From NCBI GenBank assembly GCA_000802095.1, contig JUEB01000005.1, positions 1 to 52,700 of the forward strand: a DNA stretch of 52,700 bases, written 5' to 3'. The DNA is from Peptococcaceae bacterium BICA1-7 (GTDB lineage Bacteria > Bacillota > Desulfotomaculia > Desulfotomaculales > Desulfocucumaceae). Of this stretch, positions 44,401-52,247 are shown piece after piece (the stretch's first letter is position 1; each line of letters starts with the position of its first letter). A model generated the notes under the pieces. It was not told the origin of the DNA. It was given only the letters and a program-made list of their open reading frames with translations, and did no database searches. The position numbers and the translations under genes were made by a program.

Positions 44401-44460
44401 AAACGCCCCTAAGCCCTTCCGGGCGGGAGCGTCTTTGCTCAGTAAAATATTATTATTTTA
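44401..44460 (-). promoter_or_regulatory. Second ANTAR-like leader, between glnK and amtB
   Basis: Minus strand order: stem TAAAAT with hexaloop AATAAT (44460-44443), then 2 nt, then stem GAGC with hexaloop AAAGAC (44440-44427), then a terminator whose left arm ACGCTCCC starts within the second stem's right arm, with right arm GGGGCGT and TTTT. The second loop has the A1/G4 signature; the first has A1 but A at position 4. Confidence 0.6.
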
Positions 44461-44510
44461 TTGCGCTCAACATCGAGAAAACTATGATCCCTGGAAGCAT
44501 TCTCCTGTAG

Positions 44511-44849
44511 CTATAGGGCCTCATTACCCCTCTCACCCGTCCTGATGCGGACTGCATCATCAATGGTTGAGATAAAAATTTTCCCGTCTCCTATTTCACC
44601 AGTACGGGATACATTGCTGATAGCTTTGATAACACCATCTTCCAGGCCATCCTTGACCACAATCTCCACCTTTATCTTGGGCAGCAGGTTTATGCTATAC
44701 TCCTGCCCCCTGTAGACCCCTGTCAAACCCCGCTGCTTTCCGCAGCCGAATACCTGTGTAACGGTCATGCCGTAAACCCCCATGCTGTTCAGGGCTTCCT
44801 TGACCTCATCCAGCTTGTGTGGCCTGACAATGGCTTCAATCTTCTTCAC
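44511..44849 (-). CDS. glnK: PII nitrogen-regulatory protein
   Basis: 112 aa. T-loop RGQEYSINLLPK contains the modifiable Tyr; the C-terminal signature TGEIGDGKIF is present. It binds ATP/ADP and 2-oxoglutarate and blocks AmtB when nitrogen is plentiful. GTG start preceded by GAGGGG. It is transcribed from the promoter at 44967-44995 through the ANTAR-type leader. Confidence 0.97.
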   Translation of the reverse strand: MKKIEAIVRPHKLDEVKEALNSMGVYGMTVTQVFGCGKQRGLTGVYRGQEYSINLLPKIKVEIVVKDGLEDGVIKAISNVSRTGEIGDGKIFISTIDDAVRIRTGERGNEAL

Positions 44850-44876
44850 GGCTACCCCTCCCCCGTTTCAGAATAA

Positions 44877-44946
44877 AAAAAGCCCTATACCGCAAAAGAG
44901 ACGGCATTAGGACCTTCGTTGGCCTTAAAGTACAACTCTGTACCTT
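44877..44946 (-). promoter_or_regulatory. ANTAR-type dual-hexaloop antiterminator and terminator before glnK
   Basis: Minus-strand RNA: P1 is AAGGUAC-AGAGUU-GUACUUU (44946-44927), a 7-bp stem with hexaloop AGAGUU. After AA, P2 is GGCC-AACGAA-GGUC (44924-44911). The terminator follows: GUCCUAAUGCCG pairs with CGGUAUAGGGC, then seven U residues. The right arm of P2 (GGUC) is shared with the left arm of the terminator, so the two exclude each other. Both loops have A at 1 and G at 4, the signature bound by ANTAR proteins such as EutV and NasR. Confidence 0.85.
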
Positions 44947-44966
44947 CAAATATGCTCATCTAAATA

Positions 44967-44995
44967 ATTATAATTTTATATCACCCGCCGGTCAA
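44967..44995 (-). promoter_or_regulatory. glnK-amtB promoter
   Basis: TTGACC (44995-44990), 17-nt spacer, TATAAT (44972-44967). Predicted start near 44960, about 14 nt before the first ANTAR-type hairpin. Confidence 0.82.
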
Positions 44996-45003
44996 TAATA
45001 AAC

Positions 45004-46131
45004 TTAACTCTTATAAATTCTGGGGACCCTTGCCGACAGAGTTGAGACAACCTCATAATTAATGGTCCCCATAAGACCGGCCACTTCCTCCACCGAAATA
45101 AACTCCTCTCCCTGCCTTCCGAAAAGAACAACCTCGTCACCGGGAGACACCCCCGGAATACCGGCCACATCAGCCATGCACTGGTCCATGCATACCCTGC
45201 CCACCACCGGAGCCCTTCTACCCCTTACCAGCGCCTGCCCCCTGGAAGACAGCAGCCTTGAAAAACCGTCCGCATACCCCACCGAAAGTGTGGCAATAAT
45301 AGTCTCCCTTTCAGTAACATAGGTACTCCCGTAGCTGACCGGGAATCCTGCCGGAACCCTTTTGACCTGGGCCACTCTTGTTTTCATGGACATAACTGGC
45401 CTGAGGCTTAATCGGCAGGCCTCCACCTCCTCAGAAGGATAAAGCCCGTACATAGAAATACCTGCCCTTACCAGGTTAAAGCAGCTAAGTGGATGGCCAA
45501 TTATAGCCGCGCTGTTAGCGGTGTGCACCAGAGGGAAAACTATTCCCTCCCGGCGCAGGTCCGCCAGCAGACCGGTAAATTTATCCAGCTGGGACAGGGT
45601 AAAGTCCTTGTCCCAGCTGTCTGCGCAGGCCAGATGGGTGAATATGCCCGACAGCCGAAGATGATCCTGCCCGGCGATTTCTTTTATCTCGTCAATGGAC
45701 GAGGCAGCCCCGGCCACTACCCCCAGCCTGCCCATGCCGGTATCCACCTTTATATGGACGGCCAGGCTCAGTCCGGACCGGCGGGCCTCCCGGTTGACCT
45801 CCCGGGCATAATCCGCTCCATAAACCGTTTGCTCCAGCATATGCGCGGCAGTATCCCGGATCTGCCCGGGGGGAGTATAGCCCAGCACCAGAATTGGCTC
45901 CTCTATCCCTGCCCGGCGAAGTTCCAGTCCCTCTGACGATCTTGCCACCGCCAGGCGGGCAGCACCGGCGGACAGGGCTGCCTTTGACACCTCCACGGCC
46001 CCGTGGCCGTAAGCATTGGCCTTGACCACAGCCATTATTCCGGTCTCTGGGGGAATAACCCTCCTTATTTCACTTATGTTATGGGAGAGTGCTCCCAGGT
46101 CTATTTCAGCCCATACCGGGAGTTCAATCAT
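45004..46131 (-). CDS. alr: Alanine racemase
   Basis: 375 aa PLP enzyme making D-alanine for peptidoglycan. [12 protein letters not shown] holds the PLP lysine (about 37); the C-terminal domain has [10 protein letters not shown] and [10 protein letters not shown] with the catalytic Tyr region. Start ATG 46131 has GAGG 8 nt upstream; the in-frame GTG 46140 is nearly on the site. The acpS-nnr-alr order recalls the Bacillus acpS region. Confidence 0.96.
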   Translation of the reverse strand: MIELPVWAEIDLGALSHNISEIRRVIPPETGIMAVVKANAYGHGAVEVSKAALSAGAARLAVARSSEGLELRRAGIEEPILVLGYTPPGQIRDTAAHMLEQTVYGADYAREVNREARRSGLSLAVHIKVDTGMGRLGVVAGAASSIDEIKEIAGQDHLRLSGIFTHLACADSWDKDFTLSQLDKFTGLLADLRREGIVFPLVHTANSAAIIGHPLSCFNLVRAGISMYGLYPSEEVEACRLSLRPVMSMKTRVAQVKRVPAGFPVSYGSTYVTERETIIATLSVGYADGFSRLLSSRGQALVRGRRAPVVGRVCMDQCMADVAGIPGVSPGDEVVLFGRQGEEFISVEEVAGLMGTINYEVVSTLSARVPRIYKS

Positions 46132-46165
46132 GATATGCACCTCTTATACGCTTATACTGATAACA

Positions 46166-46318
46166 TTCCCGGTCGGGAGTCAGAATTCAGAAGTCAGAAT
46201 TCAGAATGGTAAAAGCATTTCTTATATGCATAATTACTAGGCTTTGGGCTCTGCCGGCAGAGCCCTGCTGAAATATTCTGGGTTCTGTATTCTGACTCCT
46301 GTATTCCGACCGGGAAGC
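46166..46318. repeat. Inverted-repeat element between nnr and alr
   Basis: Left end CCCGGTCGGGAGTCAGAATT (46169) is matched in inverted orientation at 46280-46315 (…CTGACTCCTGTATTCCGACCGGG). Both ends are made of heptamers (CAGAATT/CAGAAGT). The centre holds a perfect 20-nt palindrome, GGGCTCTGCCGGCAGAGCCC, at about 46246-46265. No ORF. Confidence 0.78.
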
Positions 46319-46335
46319 AGTGCCTGTAAGCAGTA

Positions 46336-47886
46336 TTAATTTTCCAGCGACTTTATTACCCCAGGGAGAAAATTAATTATATCCCCGGCCACAAGTCCCA
46401 TCAAACCTTTCTTCAGGGCTGCGCTGTCTCCTGCTGCGCCGTGGAGATATACCCCCGCCGCAGCGGATCTGTCAAGCTGCATCCCCTGGGCCGCCAGCCC
46501 GGCTATAACACCGGCCAGGACATCGCCGCTTCCCCCGGTGGCCATACCTGGATTTCCTGTGGAGTTAATGTATATAATCCCATCCGGAGATGCTACCACT
46601 GTCCTGGCCCCCTTAAGGACCAGCACCACCCCCCACTCTGCAGACCTCAGGTGTGCCTCCCGCAGCCTGTTTTTCTGTACAGCCCCGGCGGAGGCGCCTA
46701 TCAGGCGGGCCATTTCACCGGGATGGGGAGTCATAACCACCGGAGCTTTAACTTTCTTAATAGTATCCAGGTTGCCGGCCAGAGCGTTAAGGCCATCGGC
46801 ATCCAAAACCAGGGGCAAATTATTGAATGATACTATCTCCCTCACCACTGACACTGTCTCAGGATGTGTGGACAGACCTGGCCCCAGCACCAGCACATCA
46901 GACCTCTCCATCATTTCAGAAATAACCGGCAGCGCTTTTTTTGACAGTGTTCCTGCCCCGGTACCAGGTACAGGCGTAACCATTACCTCTGCCAGCATAG
47001 AGGAAGCAGGCAGGTACACCTCCTCCGGAACCGCCAGGGAAACCAGACCGGCGCCGGACCTGAGAGCCCCCCCGGCTGCGAGACAGGCCGCGCCCACCAT
47101 ACCCCGGGCCCCTCCCACCACCAGCACCCTTCCATAATCTCCCTTGTGGGAGGTGTTGGGTCTAAACGGCAGCCAGCCCCTTACCAATTCCCTGTCCACA
47201 AGGTTGTGTTTTATGCTTTCCTCCTCCAGCAGCACTGGAGGAAACGATATATCGGCCACCTTCATTTCTCCCGTGTAACCGGCTCCTGGCTCAAGAAGAA
47301 GACCTATTTTGGGCAACCCGAAGGTAACAGTCACACTTGCCCTTATGCACGGCCCCCCTACATTTCCAGTGTCGGCCTCCAGCCCCGAGGGGATATCCAC
47401 TGACACTACCGGCTTGCCGCAGGCGTTAACAGCCTCAATTATGCGGCCTGCCCATTCCCTTACCTTTCCCTTAAAGCCCGTACCGTATATAGCATCCACA
47501 ACCATATCAGTCTTTACCAGGAAGAGCCTGACAGCGTTTAAATCTTCCTTTTGGGTAACTGTATAAATCTTTTGATCCATCTTACGCCATATGGCAAGGT
47601 TTACAGCTGCATCCCCTGAGATATTTTCCGGTTTATCCAGCAAGAGCACCTTTACATCGGCCCCCATGTTATAAAGGTGCCTGGCGGCCACCAGCCCGTC
47701 TCCCCCGTTGTTCCCCTTGCCGGCAAATACAGTTACCGTCCGGCCATAAGCCGGGCCAAGCCTTTCCGCCACCGCCTCAGCCACCCTCCGGCCTGCATTC
47801 TCCATCAGCACAATTCCCTGTATACCGAAGTTATATATAGCCTTCCGGTCAATTTCTCTCATTTCTCCGGCGGTCACAGCCTTCAT
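46336..47886 (-). CDS. nnr: Bifunctional NAD(P)H-hydrate epimerase/dehydratase
   Basis: 516 aa. N-terminal YjeF_N epimerase domain (to about 215; GKGNNGGDGLVAARHL) and C-terminal carbohydrate-kinase-like dehydratase (VLVLGPGLS, LDADGLNAL, MTPHPGEMARL, GNPGMATGGSGDVLAG). It repairs NAD(P)H damaged by hydration. The start overlaps acpS by 4 nt (ATGA). Confidence 0.96.
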   Translation of the reverse strand: MKAVTAGEMREIDRKAIYNFGIQGIVLMENAGRRVAEAVAERLGPAYGRTVTVFAGKGNNGGDGLVAARHLYNMGADVKVLLLDKPENISGDAAVNLAIWRKMDQKIYTVTQKEDLNAVRLFLVKTDMVVDAIYGTGFKGKVREWAGRIIEAVNACGKPVVSVDIPSGLEADTGNVGGPCIRASVTVTFGLPKIGLLLEPGAGYTGEMKVADISFPPVLLEEESIKHNLVDRELVRGWLPFRPNTSHKGDYGRVLVVGGARGMVGAACLAAGGALRSGAGLVSLAVPEEVYLPASSMLAEVMVTPVPGTGAGTLSKKALPVISEMMERSDVLVLGPGLSTHPETVSVVREIVSFNNLPLVLDADGLNALAGNLDTIKKVKAPVVMTPHPGEMARLIGASAGAVQKNRLREAHLRSAEWGVVLVLKGARTVVASPDGIIYINSTGNPGMATGGSGDVLAGVIAGLAAQGMQLDRSAAAGVYLHGAAGDSAALKKGLMGLVAGDIINFLPGVIKSLEN

Positions 47887-48275
47887 ACTGTATTCCCCCC
47901 CTTTATTGCCAGGGCAAAGGCCACCGCCATGTCCCGTTCATGGCTTATACTCAATAAAACCCTGGCTATTCCCCTGTCACCGGCCAGTTTTCCGGCATTC
48001 CCACTCAGATGAGCTTCAGGAGGCGAGGAACCGCTCCTGACCACCTCAACATCGGTCCACCTGCACCCCAAAAGCCCTGTTCCCAGTGCTTTAAGCACAG
48101 CTTCCTTGGCAGCGAACCTGGCCGCCAGACACTGATATGGGTCCTTTCTTTTTAAACAGTATTCCAGCTCCCCCTCGGTAAAAACCCTTTGCAGAAAGAG
48201 GTCTCCTCTCCTCAGGGCTACAGCCCTTATACGTTCCACACTGACTATATCAGTGCCAATACCTTCTATAAGCAA
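47883..48275 (-). CDS. acpS: Holo-ACP synthase
   Basis: About 130 aa. Transfers 4'-phosphopantetheine from CoA to apo-ACP. GIGTDIVSVERI, RFAAKEAVLKALGTG and LLSISHERDMAVA are diagnostic. TTG 48275 is preferred: GGGG lies 7 nt upstream and it places the usual start (MLIEGIGTD); TTG 48290 is the longer option. First gene of acpS-nnr. Confidence 0.95.
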   Translation of the reverse strand: MLIEGIGTDIVSVERIRAVALRRGDLFLQRVFTEGELEYCLKRKDPYQCLAARFAAKEAVLKALGTGLLGCRWTDVEVVRSGSSPPEAHLSGNAGKLAGDRGIARVLLSISHERDMAVAFALAIKGGNTV

Positions 48276-48340
48276 ATAATCACCCCGCAAACAAAAACCC
48301 TTTTAACCCGCTCCCGGTTGCATGAAAATTCTCCGTAAAA

Positions 48341-48366
48341 TGAAAAAAACCTGCCTGAGGCAGATT
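48341..48366 (-). terminator. Intrinsic terminator
   Basis: On the minus strand CTGCC-TCA-GGCAG is followed by GTTTTTT. Ends the 122-aa gene. Confidence 0.82.
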
Positions 48367-48384
48367 TTAGGGCTTAGTGCCTGA

Positions 48385-48753
48385 CTACTGAAAGTCCTGC
48401 GCCGGACCGGGCGCCTTGAATTTTCCGGTAAGCTTGAAATTAACCCATTCTGGAAAAGGAATGCCGGAATTTGCAAAAAAATCGCTCTCCATGCCTTTTT
48501 CGATGTCCTTTTCCTTTAAAAATTCTCGCACAGCCCGCAGTGCCGCCTCATACAGCTCTTTGTCCAGCAGATTTTCCTCAATAAGCAGAATACGCATGGC
48601 AATAGTCTCTTCTTCAAGCTTTTTGAGCCTGCTGAAAAGCTCAATAAACATAAGCCTGGAAACATCCTCATCAATATTTCTTCCTATATTGCCCAAAAGT
48701 GACCATATCTTGGCGTCACTCATCATCTCCCAGACAACCTGCAAATTCCACAC
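48385..48753 (-). CDS. Hypothetical helical protein
   Basis: 122 aa at most. Rich in Leu, Glu and Lys, with long predicted helices (LMFIELFSRLKKLEEETIAMR; EAALRAVREFLKEKDIEKGM) and a Pro-rich end. The start is uncertain: GTG 48753, an internal TTG or the ATG pair near residue 10. No family recognised. Confidence 0.7.
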   Translation of the reverse strand: MWNLQVVWEMMSDAKIWSLLGNIGRNIDEDVSRLMFIELFSRLKKLEEETIAMRILLIEENLLDKELYEAALRAVREFLKEKDIEKGMESDFFANSGIPFPEWVNFKLTGKFKAPGPAQDFQ

Positions 48754-48822
48754 CCCTATTCCTTAAAAAACCTATCGGCTGGTATTCTTGACAAAAACCA
48801 TTATTTTCTATACATTGACAGA

Positions 48823-48852
48823 AAAAAACCGCCCAATTTGGCGGTTTTTTTT
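48823..48852. terminator. Bidirectional terminator
   Basis: AAAACCGCC-CAATTT-GGCGGTTTT with T residues on both sides; it serves the response-regulator gene on the minus strand. Confidence 0.85.
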
Positions 48853-48894
48853 GCTTATCAGCCATATTTAGCTTGTAAAGAATGCCCGAAACCA

Positions 48895-48931
48895 TTCTGA
48901 CTTCTGAATTCTGAATTCTGTATTCCGACCA
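48895..48931. repeat. Heptamer array TTCTGAA abutting CCGACC
   Basis: TTCTGACTTCTGAATTCTGA and the following TTCTGTATTCCGACC match the ends of 46166-46318 and the array at 3966-4008. Confidence 0.8.
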
Positions 48932-48955
48932 ATAAGAAAATAGTATAAGCTATTG

Positions 48956-49741
48956 TCAAAACCCCAGTATCTTCCTTAATTTTTTGGCCTGGGCCCTGCT
49001 TACGGGCACCTCACTGTTTTCCTTATCTTCAACCACCAGGTTGTAAGTGCCGTTAAAGAAAGGAACAATCTCCTTGACCTTGTGCAGATTAACCAGATAA
49101 CAGCGGTGGGTCCGGAAGAAAACCGAGGGATTCAGCCTGGCCTCCAACTCCTTTAGGGTGAACCTTGTAAAAAGCTTATCGGAAAAAGTTTTAATATAGA
49201 TGTAATCCTGCTCGGTGAAAGCGTAAAAAATATCCGACTCGGCCACCAAAACAGTTTTACCCTGCTTCTCAGCAGGAATCCTGTCTATTTTTATCTGCCC
49301 CTGCTGGGTGGGGGCAGTCCTCACATCGGCTTCCTGCTGGTCCAGGCCGGCTGAGGCATCAGCCCCGGAATACTCCTGTGAGATTCTGACAACCTTGTCT
49401 ATGGCTTTTTTAAGTCTCCCCGGCTCAACAGGCTTGAGCAGGTAGTCCACGGCATTTACCTCAAAGGCCTGAACGGCATGCTCGTCATAGGCGGTTACAA
49501 AAATAACGTGGGGCTGCCTGGGAAGTTCCTGTATAGCGGCCCCTAGCTCAAGTCCCGACATTCCCGGCATGGAGATATCAAGGAAAAGAACCTGGTAGTC
49601 CAGTGCCTTGATCAGGGCAAGAGCCTCCTGGGCACTGGTGGCCTCACCCACAATTTCAATATTCTCAAAACTACTGAGCGCAAACCTTAACTCCTGCCTG
49701 GCCGGGTATTCATCATCAACTATAAGAGCTTTTAATTTCAT
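48956..49741 (-). CDS. LytTR-family response regulator
   Basis: 261 aa. Receiver domain with ALIVDDEYPAR, phospho-acceptor Asp in LFLDISMPG (about 55), and VTAYDEHA. LytTR DNA-binding domain from about 165 (FYAFTEQDYIYIKTF, FFRTHRCYLVNL). It binds direct-repeat sites at target promoters. It starts 2 nt after the kinase stop, so one operon. Confidence 0.96.
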   Translation of the reverse strand: MKLKALIVDDEYPARQELRFALSSFENIEIVGEATSAQEALALIKALDYQVLFLDISMPGMSGLELGAAIQELPRQPHVIFVTAYDEHAVQAFEVNAVDYLLKPVEPGRLKKAIDKVVRISQEYSGADASAGLDQQEADVRTAPTQQGQIKIDRIPAEKQGKTVLVAESDIFYAFTEQDYIYIKTFSDKLFTRFTLKELEARLNPSVFFRTHRCYLVNLHKVKEIVPFFNGTYNLVVEDKENSEVPVSRAQAKKLRKILGF

Positions 49742-49743
49742 TT

Positions 49744-51045
49744 TTAGCCTTCCTCCCCGCCTGTTGGTTTACATATAAGGGGTATCCTTATAAAGATTGA
49801 CGTTCCCTCACCGGGAACACTGTCTATCTGCAGCCCATATTCCTCCCCAAACAGCCCTTTCAGCCTTTCATGAACATTGGACAGCCCCACCCCATTGCCG
49901 GACCCGTAGCCCGGTTTCAATATAAGGGGCATTTTTTCCGGAGGGATGCCCACACCATTGTCCTTTACTTCAAATATTATCTCCTCTTCCTCCTCAAGGT
50001 AGGCCCTTATCCAAACTGTCCCCTGTCCCTGTTTGGGAAGAACACCGTGTTTTATGGCGTTCTCTACCAGGGGCTGAATGGAAAGAACAGGCACCTGGTA
50101 ATCAAACAAATCCTGGTCAATATCCCTTATTATTTTGAGTTTATTCCTGAATCTGGCTTTCTCCAGTATCAGATAGGTATTCAGATATTCTATCTCTTCC
50201 TTGATTGAATAGAAGTGCCCGTGCCTTTTCAGGGCATATCTGAAAAAGGTGGCCAGGCGTATGAGAAGCCTCCTGGCAGTCTCGGGGTTGGTTCGGACAA
50301 ACATTATTATTGTATTCAGAGTATTAAAAAGAAAATGGGGATTGATCTGGGCCTGGAGGGCATCCAGCTCAGCCTTGGTGACCAGGCGCGCCTGCCTGTC
50401 CAGCTCGGCCAGTTCCATCTGCAGCCCCAGCATCTGAGCCACACCCTCGGCAAGCTTGATATCAGGATGGCTAATCTCACTTTGCTTTAGATGATATAGC
50501 TTAACAGTTCCCAAAACCTCCCCCTTGCACTTCAGCGGGGCTATAACAGCTGACTCCAGGGGGCAGTTTTCCACCGGGCAGATCAGGTTGTAGCGATTCT
50601 TTACCACCATCAGGTCACCTGTGTTTAATACTGCCCTGGTGGCATCCGTCATTATGGGCCCGCCGGGCTTGTGGTGGTCGGAGCCGGCCCCAACGTAGGC
50701 CAGCACCTTCTCTCTGTCTGTTATGGCCACCGCCGCGACATCGGCTATAGCCTTTATTATTTCTACTGTCTTTCCAGCGGTATCTTCGTTAAGCCCCCTG
50801 CGTAGAAAGGGAAGAGTTTCACTGGCTATTCTGAGAGTGGGATCCAGAGGGTGGTCCTCCAGAACACACATCCTGCCACCCTTTTGCAGGTATTTAATCA
50901 GATATAAAGTGGTTCCGCACCCGATGGCCAGCATCATCAGCCCTGCTGCCCACACGGGCAGCCCGGGGAAAAAGAGCAGTGAAACAGCCGCCAGATTTAA
51001 GGGCAGCCACCTGAGAGCAACATTTTTTATTACAAATATATCCAC
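49744..51045 (-). CDS. LytS/YpdA-type sensor histidine kinase
   Basis: 433 aa. Two N-terminal membrane helices (against five or more in full 5TMR-LYT kinases), a GAF domain (about 90-210), His_kinase domain with QAQINPHFLFNTLN (phospho-His) and an HATPase domain (VENAIKHGV, VKDNGVGIP, GNGVGLSNVHERL). GTG start 8-9 nt after GGGG. The short sensor suggests cytoplasmic sensing by the GAF domain. Partner: the LytTR regulator downstream. Confidence 0.94.
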   Translation of the reverse strand: MDIFVIKNVALRWLPLNLAAVSLLFFPGLPVWAAGLMMLAIGCGTTLYLIKYLQKGGRMCVLEDHPLDPTLRIASETLPFLRRGLNEDTAGKTVEIIKAIADVAAVAITDREKVLAYVGAGSDHHKPGGPIMTDATRAVLNTGDLMVVKNRYNLICPVENCPLESAVIAPLKCKGEVLGTVKLYHLKQSEISHPDIKLAEGVAQMLGLQMELAELDRQARLVTKAELDALQAQINPHFLFNTLNTIIMFVRTNPETARRLLIRLATFFRYALKRHGHFYSIKEEIEYLNTYLILEKARFRNKLKIIRDIDQDLFDYQVPVLSIQPLVENAIKHGVLPKQGQGTVWIRAYLEEEEEIIFEVKDNGVGIPPEKMPLILKPGYGSGNGVGLSNVHERLKGLFGEEYGLQIDSVPGEGTSIFIRIPLICKPTGGEEG

Positions 51046-51347
51046 TAATGAGACACCCCGTTGTTATATTACGATACTTCCTGGCGTTGACCAAAAGTTT
51101 GTTTATCTATACCTTTTTACGGTTGCTTTCACTTTTTATACCATGGATAGCACAGTTAGTAAATATAATGCTTATAATTTAAAAATTAATATTAATAAAT
51201 ACTATTCGACAACAGTTATTATCAATCCTTCCCACCGTAGCACCAAAAATTAGTAATCCTCTATACATACTGCGCCCCCTCAGGTAAGGTATGTATAGAA
51301 ACCGGGTAGTAGACCTTAATGAATTTCATTAAAGACAGGGGCATGTG
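51046..51347. promoter_or_regulatory. Divergent intergenic region with a 10-bp inverted repeat
   Basis: No ORF. CTATACATAC (51261-51270) and GTATGTATAG (51289-51298) are perfect inverted repeats 18 nt apart, an operator-like arrangement between lytS and the plus-strand gene. A separate palindrome is at 51335-51368. Confidence 0.55.
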
Positions 51348-51368
51348 ATGGATATCACATGTCCCTGT
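51335..51368 (+). promoter_or_regulatory. 15-bp-arm inverted repeat containing a Crp consensus
   Basis: ACAGGGGCATGTGAT-GGAT-ATCACATGTCCCTGT, one mismatch. Its core TGTGA-N6-TCACA (51344-51359) equals the E. coli Crp consensus. It overlaps the AGGGG site and ATG of the longer form of the next gene. Confidence 0.65.
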
Positions 51369-51755
51369 GGTAATAAGCAAAAAGAGTCAAAAGTAAGAGT
51401 TAATGAGCAGCCATTTCTTAAAATAGGCCCACGGAACGATTGCACTATTTATCACATTCCCTTAGAATATAATCAAGTAACGGATATCACAAAGGGGGCC
51501 GGGAGTATGGCGGATATAATTGATTTCTGGTGTCTCAAGTATTCATACAAACTGATAGAAAAGTCCTGCAGCTGCATGCTTCTGGTTGGTTCCCGGAAGG
51601 CAGTGATGGACAGAAGAAGAAAGCTGATAGCCTCGGGAATGAATCCCACCAATCTGGTAGTGGTTAAAACCAGCCAGGAGCAGCAGGATGAGTTTAAAAA
51701 ATCAGGAAATTCTCTGGTATTTATGACCCTGGAAAATTGGAATCAGGCAAAATAA
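51348..51755 (+). CDS. Hypothetical protein with two possible starts
   Basis: 135 aa from ATG 51348 (AGGGG 6 nt upstream) or 82 aa from ATG 51508 (AGGGGG 8 nt upstream, MADIIDFWCLKYSYKL). The long form adds a CPCG motif near the start. The C-terminal part (LLVGSRKAVMDRRRKLIASGM) is mixed alpha/beta. If the long start is used, its initiation region lies inside the hairpin at 51335-51368. No family recognised. Confidence 0.65.
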   Translation: MDITCPCGNKQKESKVRVNEQPFLKIGPRNDCTIYHIPLEYNQVTDITKGAGSMADIIDFWCLKYSYKLIEKSCSCMLLVGSRKAVMDRRRKLIASGMNPTNLVVVKTSQEQQDEFKKSGNSLVFMTLENWNQAK

Positions 51756-51756
51756 A

Positions 51757-51800
51757 AAAACCGCCGGTATTGCGGCGGTGCCGTCTTGCAGACGGCGAGG
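51757..51800. terminator. GC-rich hairpins after the 51348 gene
   Basis: ACCGCCG-GTATT-GCGGCGGT followed by GCCGTCTTGCAGACGGC. The T tract is on the minus strand only, so on the plus strand it may be weak. Confidence 0.5.
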
Positions 51801-51852
51801 AGACAGGAGACTGCTTATAGGTAATACCTCCGGTCGGGAGACAGGAGACAGA
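51791..51852. repeat. Dispersed repeat with CCGACCGG core (copy 2)
   Basis: The reverse complement matches 1155-1218. GGAGACAGGAGAC heptamers flank CCGGTCGGG. Confidence 0.7.
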
Positions 51853-51901
51853 ATAAGCGGGCATTTCTGCAGCTCAAAGGCCCCCTGATAAGGAAGACCC
51901 T

Positions 51902-51948
51902 AAAAGGGGACAGGTTTTTTTCAAAAAAGCAGCCTGTCCCCTTTTTTA
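51902..51948 (+). terminator. Intrinsic terminator
   Basis: AAAAGGGGACAGG pairs with CCTGTCCCCTTTT and is followed by TT. No gene directly precedes it on the plus strand except the one ending at 51755. Confidence 0.8.
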
Positions 51949-52026
51949 CCGTTTGCCAAAAAGCGGTTACCAAAAGAGAGTGCCGTTCACTTTAGTGCTT
52001 TAAAGCGTCATATAGTTCCTGAACGA

Positions 52027-52247
52027 TAAAAAAGCACCGATGGTGCTTGCCCTTTTTGAATGCTATCAGAGGAAGTTTTTTTGAAACGCTCTTAACGGAA
52101 ATTGGGATACTTCAGGAGAACTATACTTTCCTGGTGTATTAAAATTAAATTGTGGATAAAAAAGTAGTTTCCCCAGTGACTATGGAAATAGTGAAGTACC
52201 TTGCCGGGAACTTCAATAACCACCCTTTGAAAGGAGGTCCACGTCAC
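52027..52247 (+). ncRNA. IS110 left-end non-coding region, possible bridge RNA
   Basis: About 220 nt before the transposase. Foldable segments include AAGCACC-GAT-GGTGCTT (52030), CAGGA...TCCTG (52111-52133) and TTTCC...GGAAA (52168-52189). In IS110 elements the non-coding end encodes a bridge RNA that chooses target and donor. No sequence-level proof here; the element boundary is not visible. Confidence 0.35.

Noticed and set aside
44877-44918. Plain terminator for alr only
   Set aside because: A good promoter lies between alr and this hairpin and two A1/G4 hexaloops precede it, so it belongs to the glnK leader; it may also stop alr transcripts.
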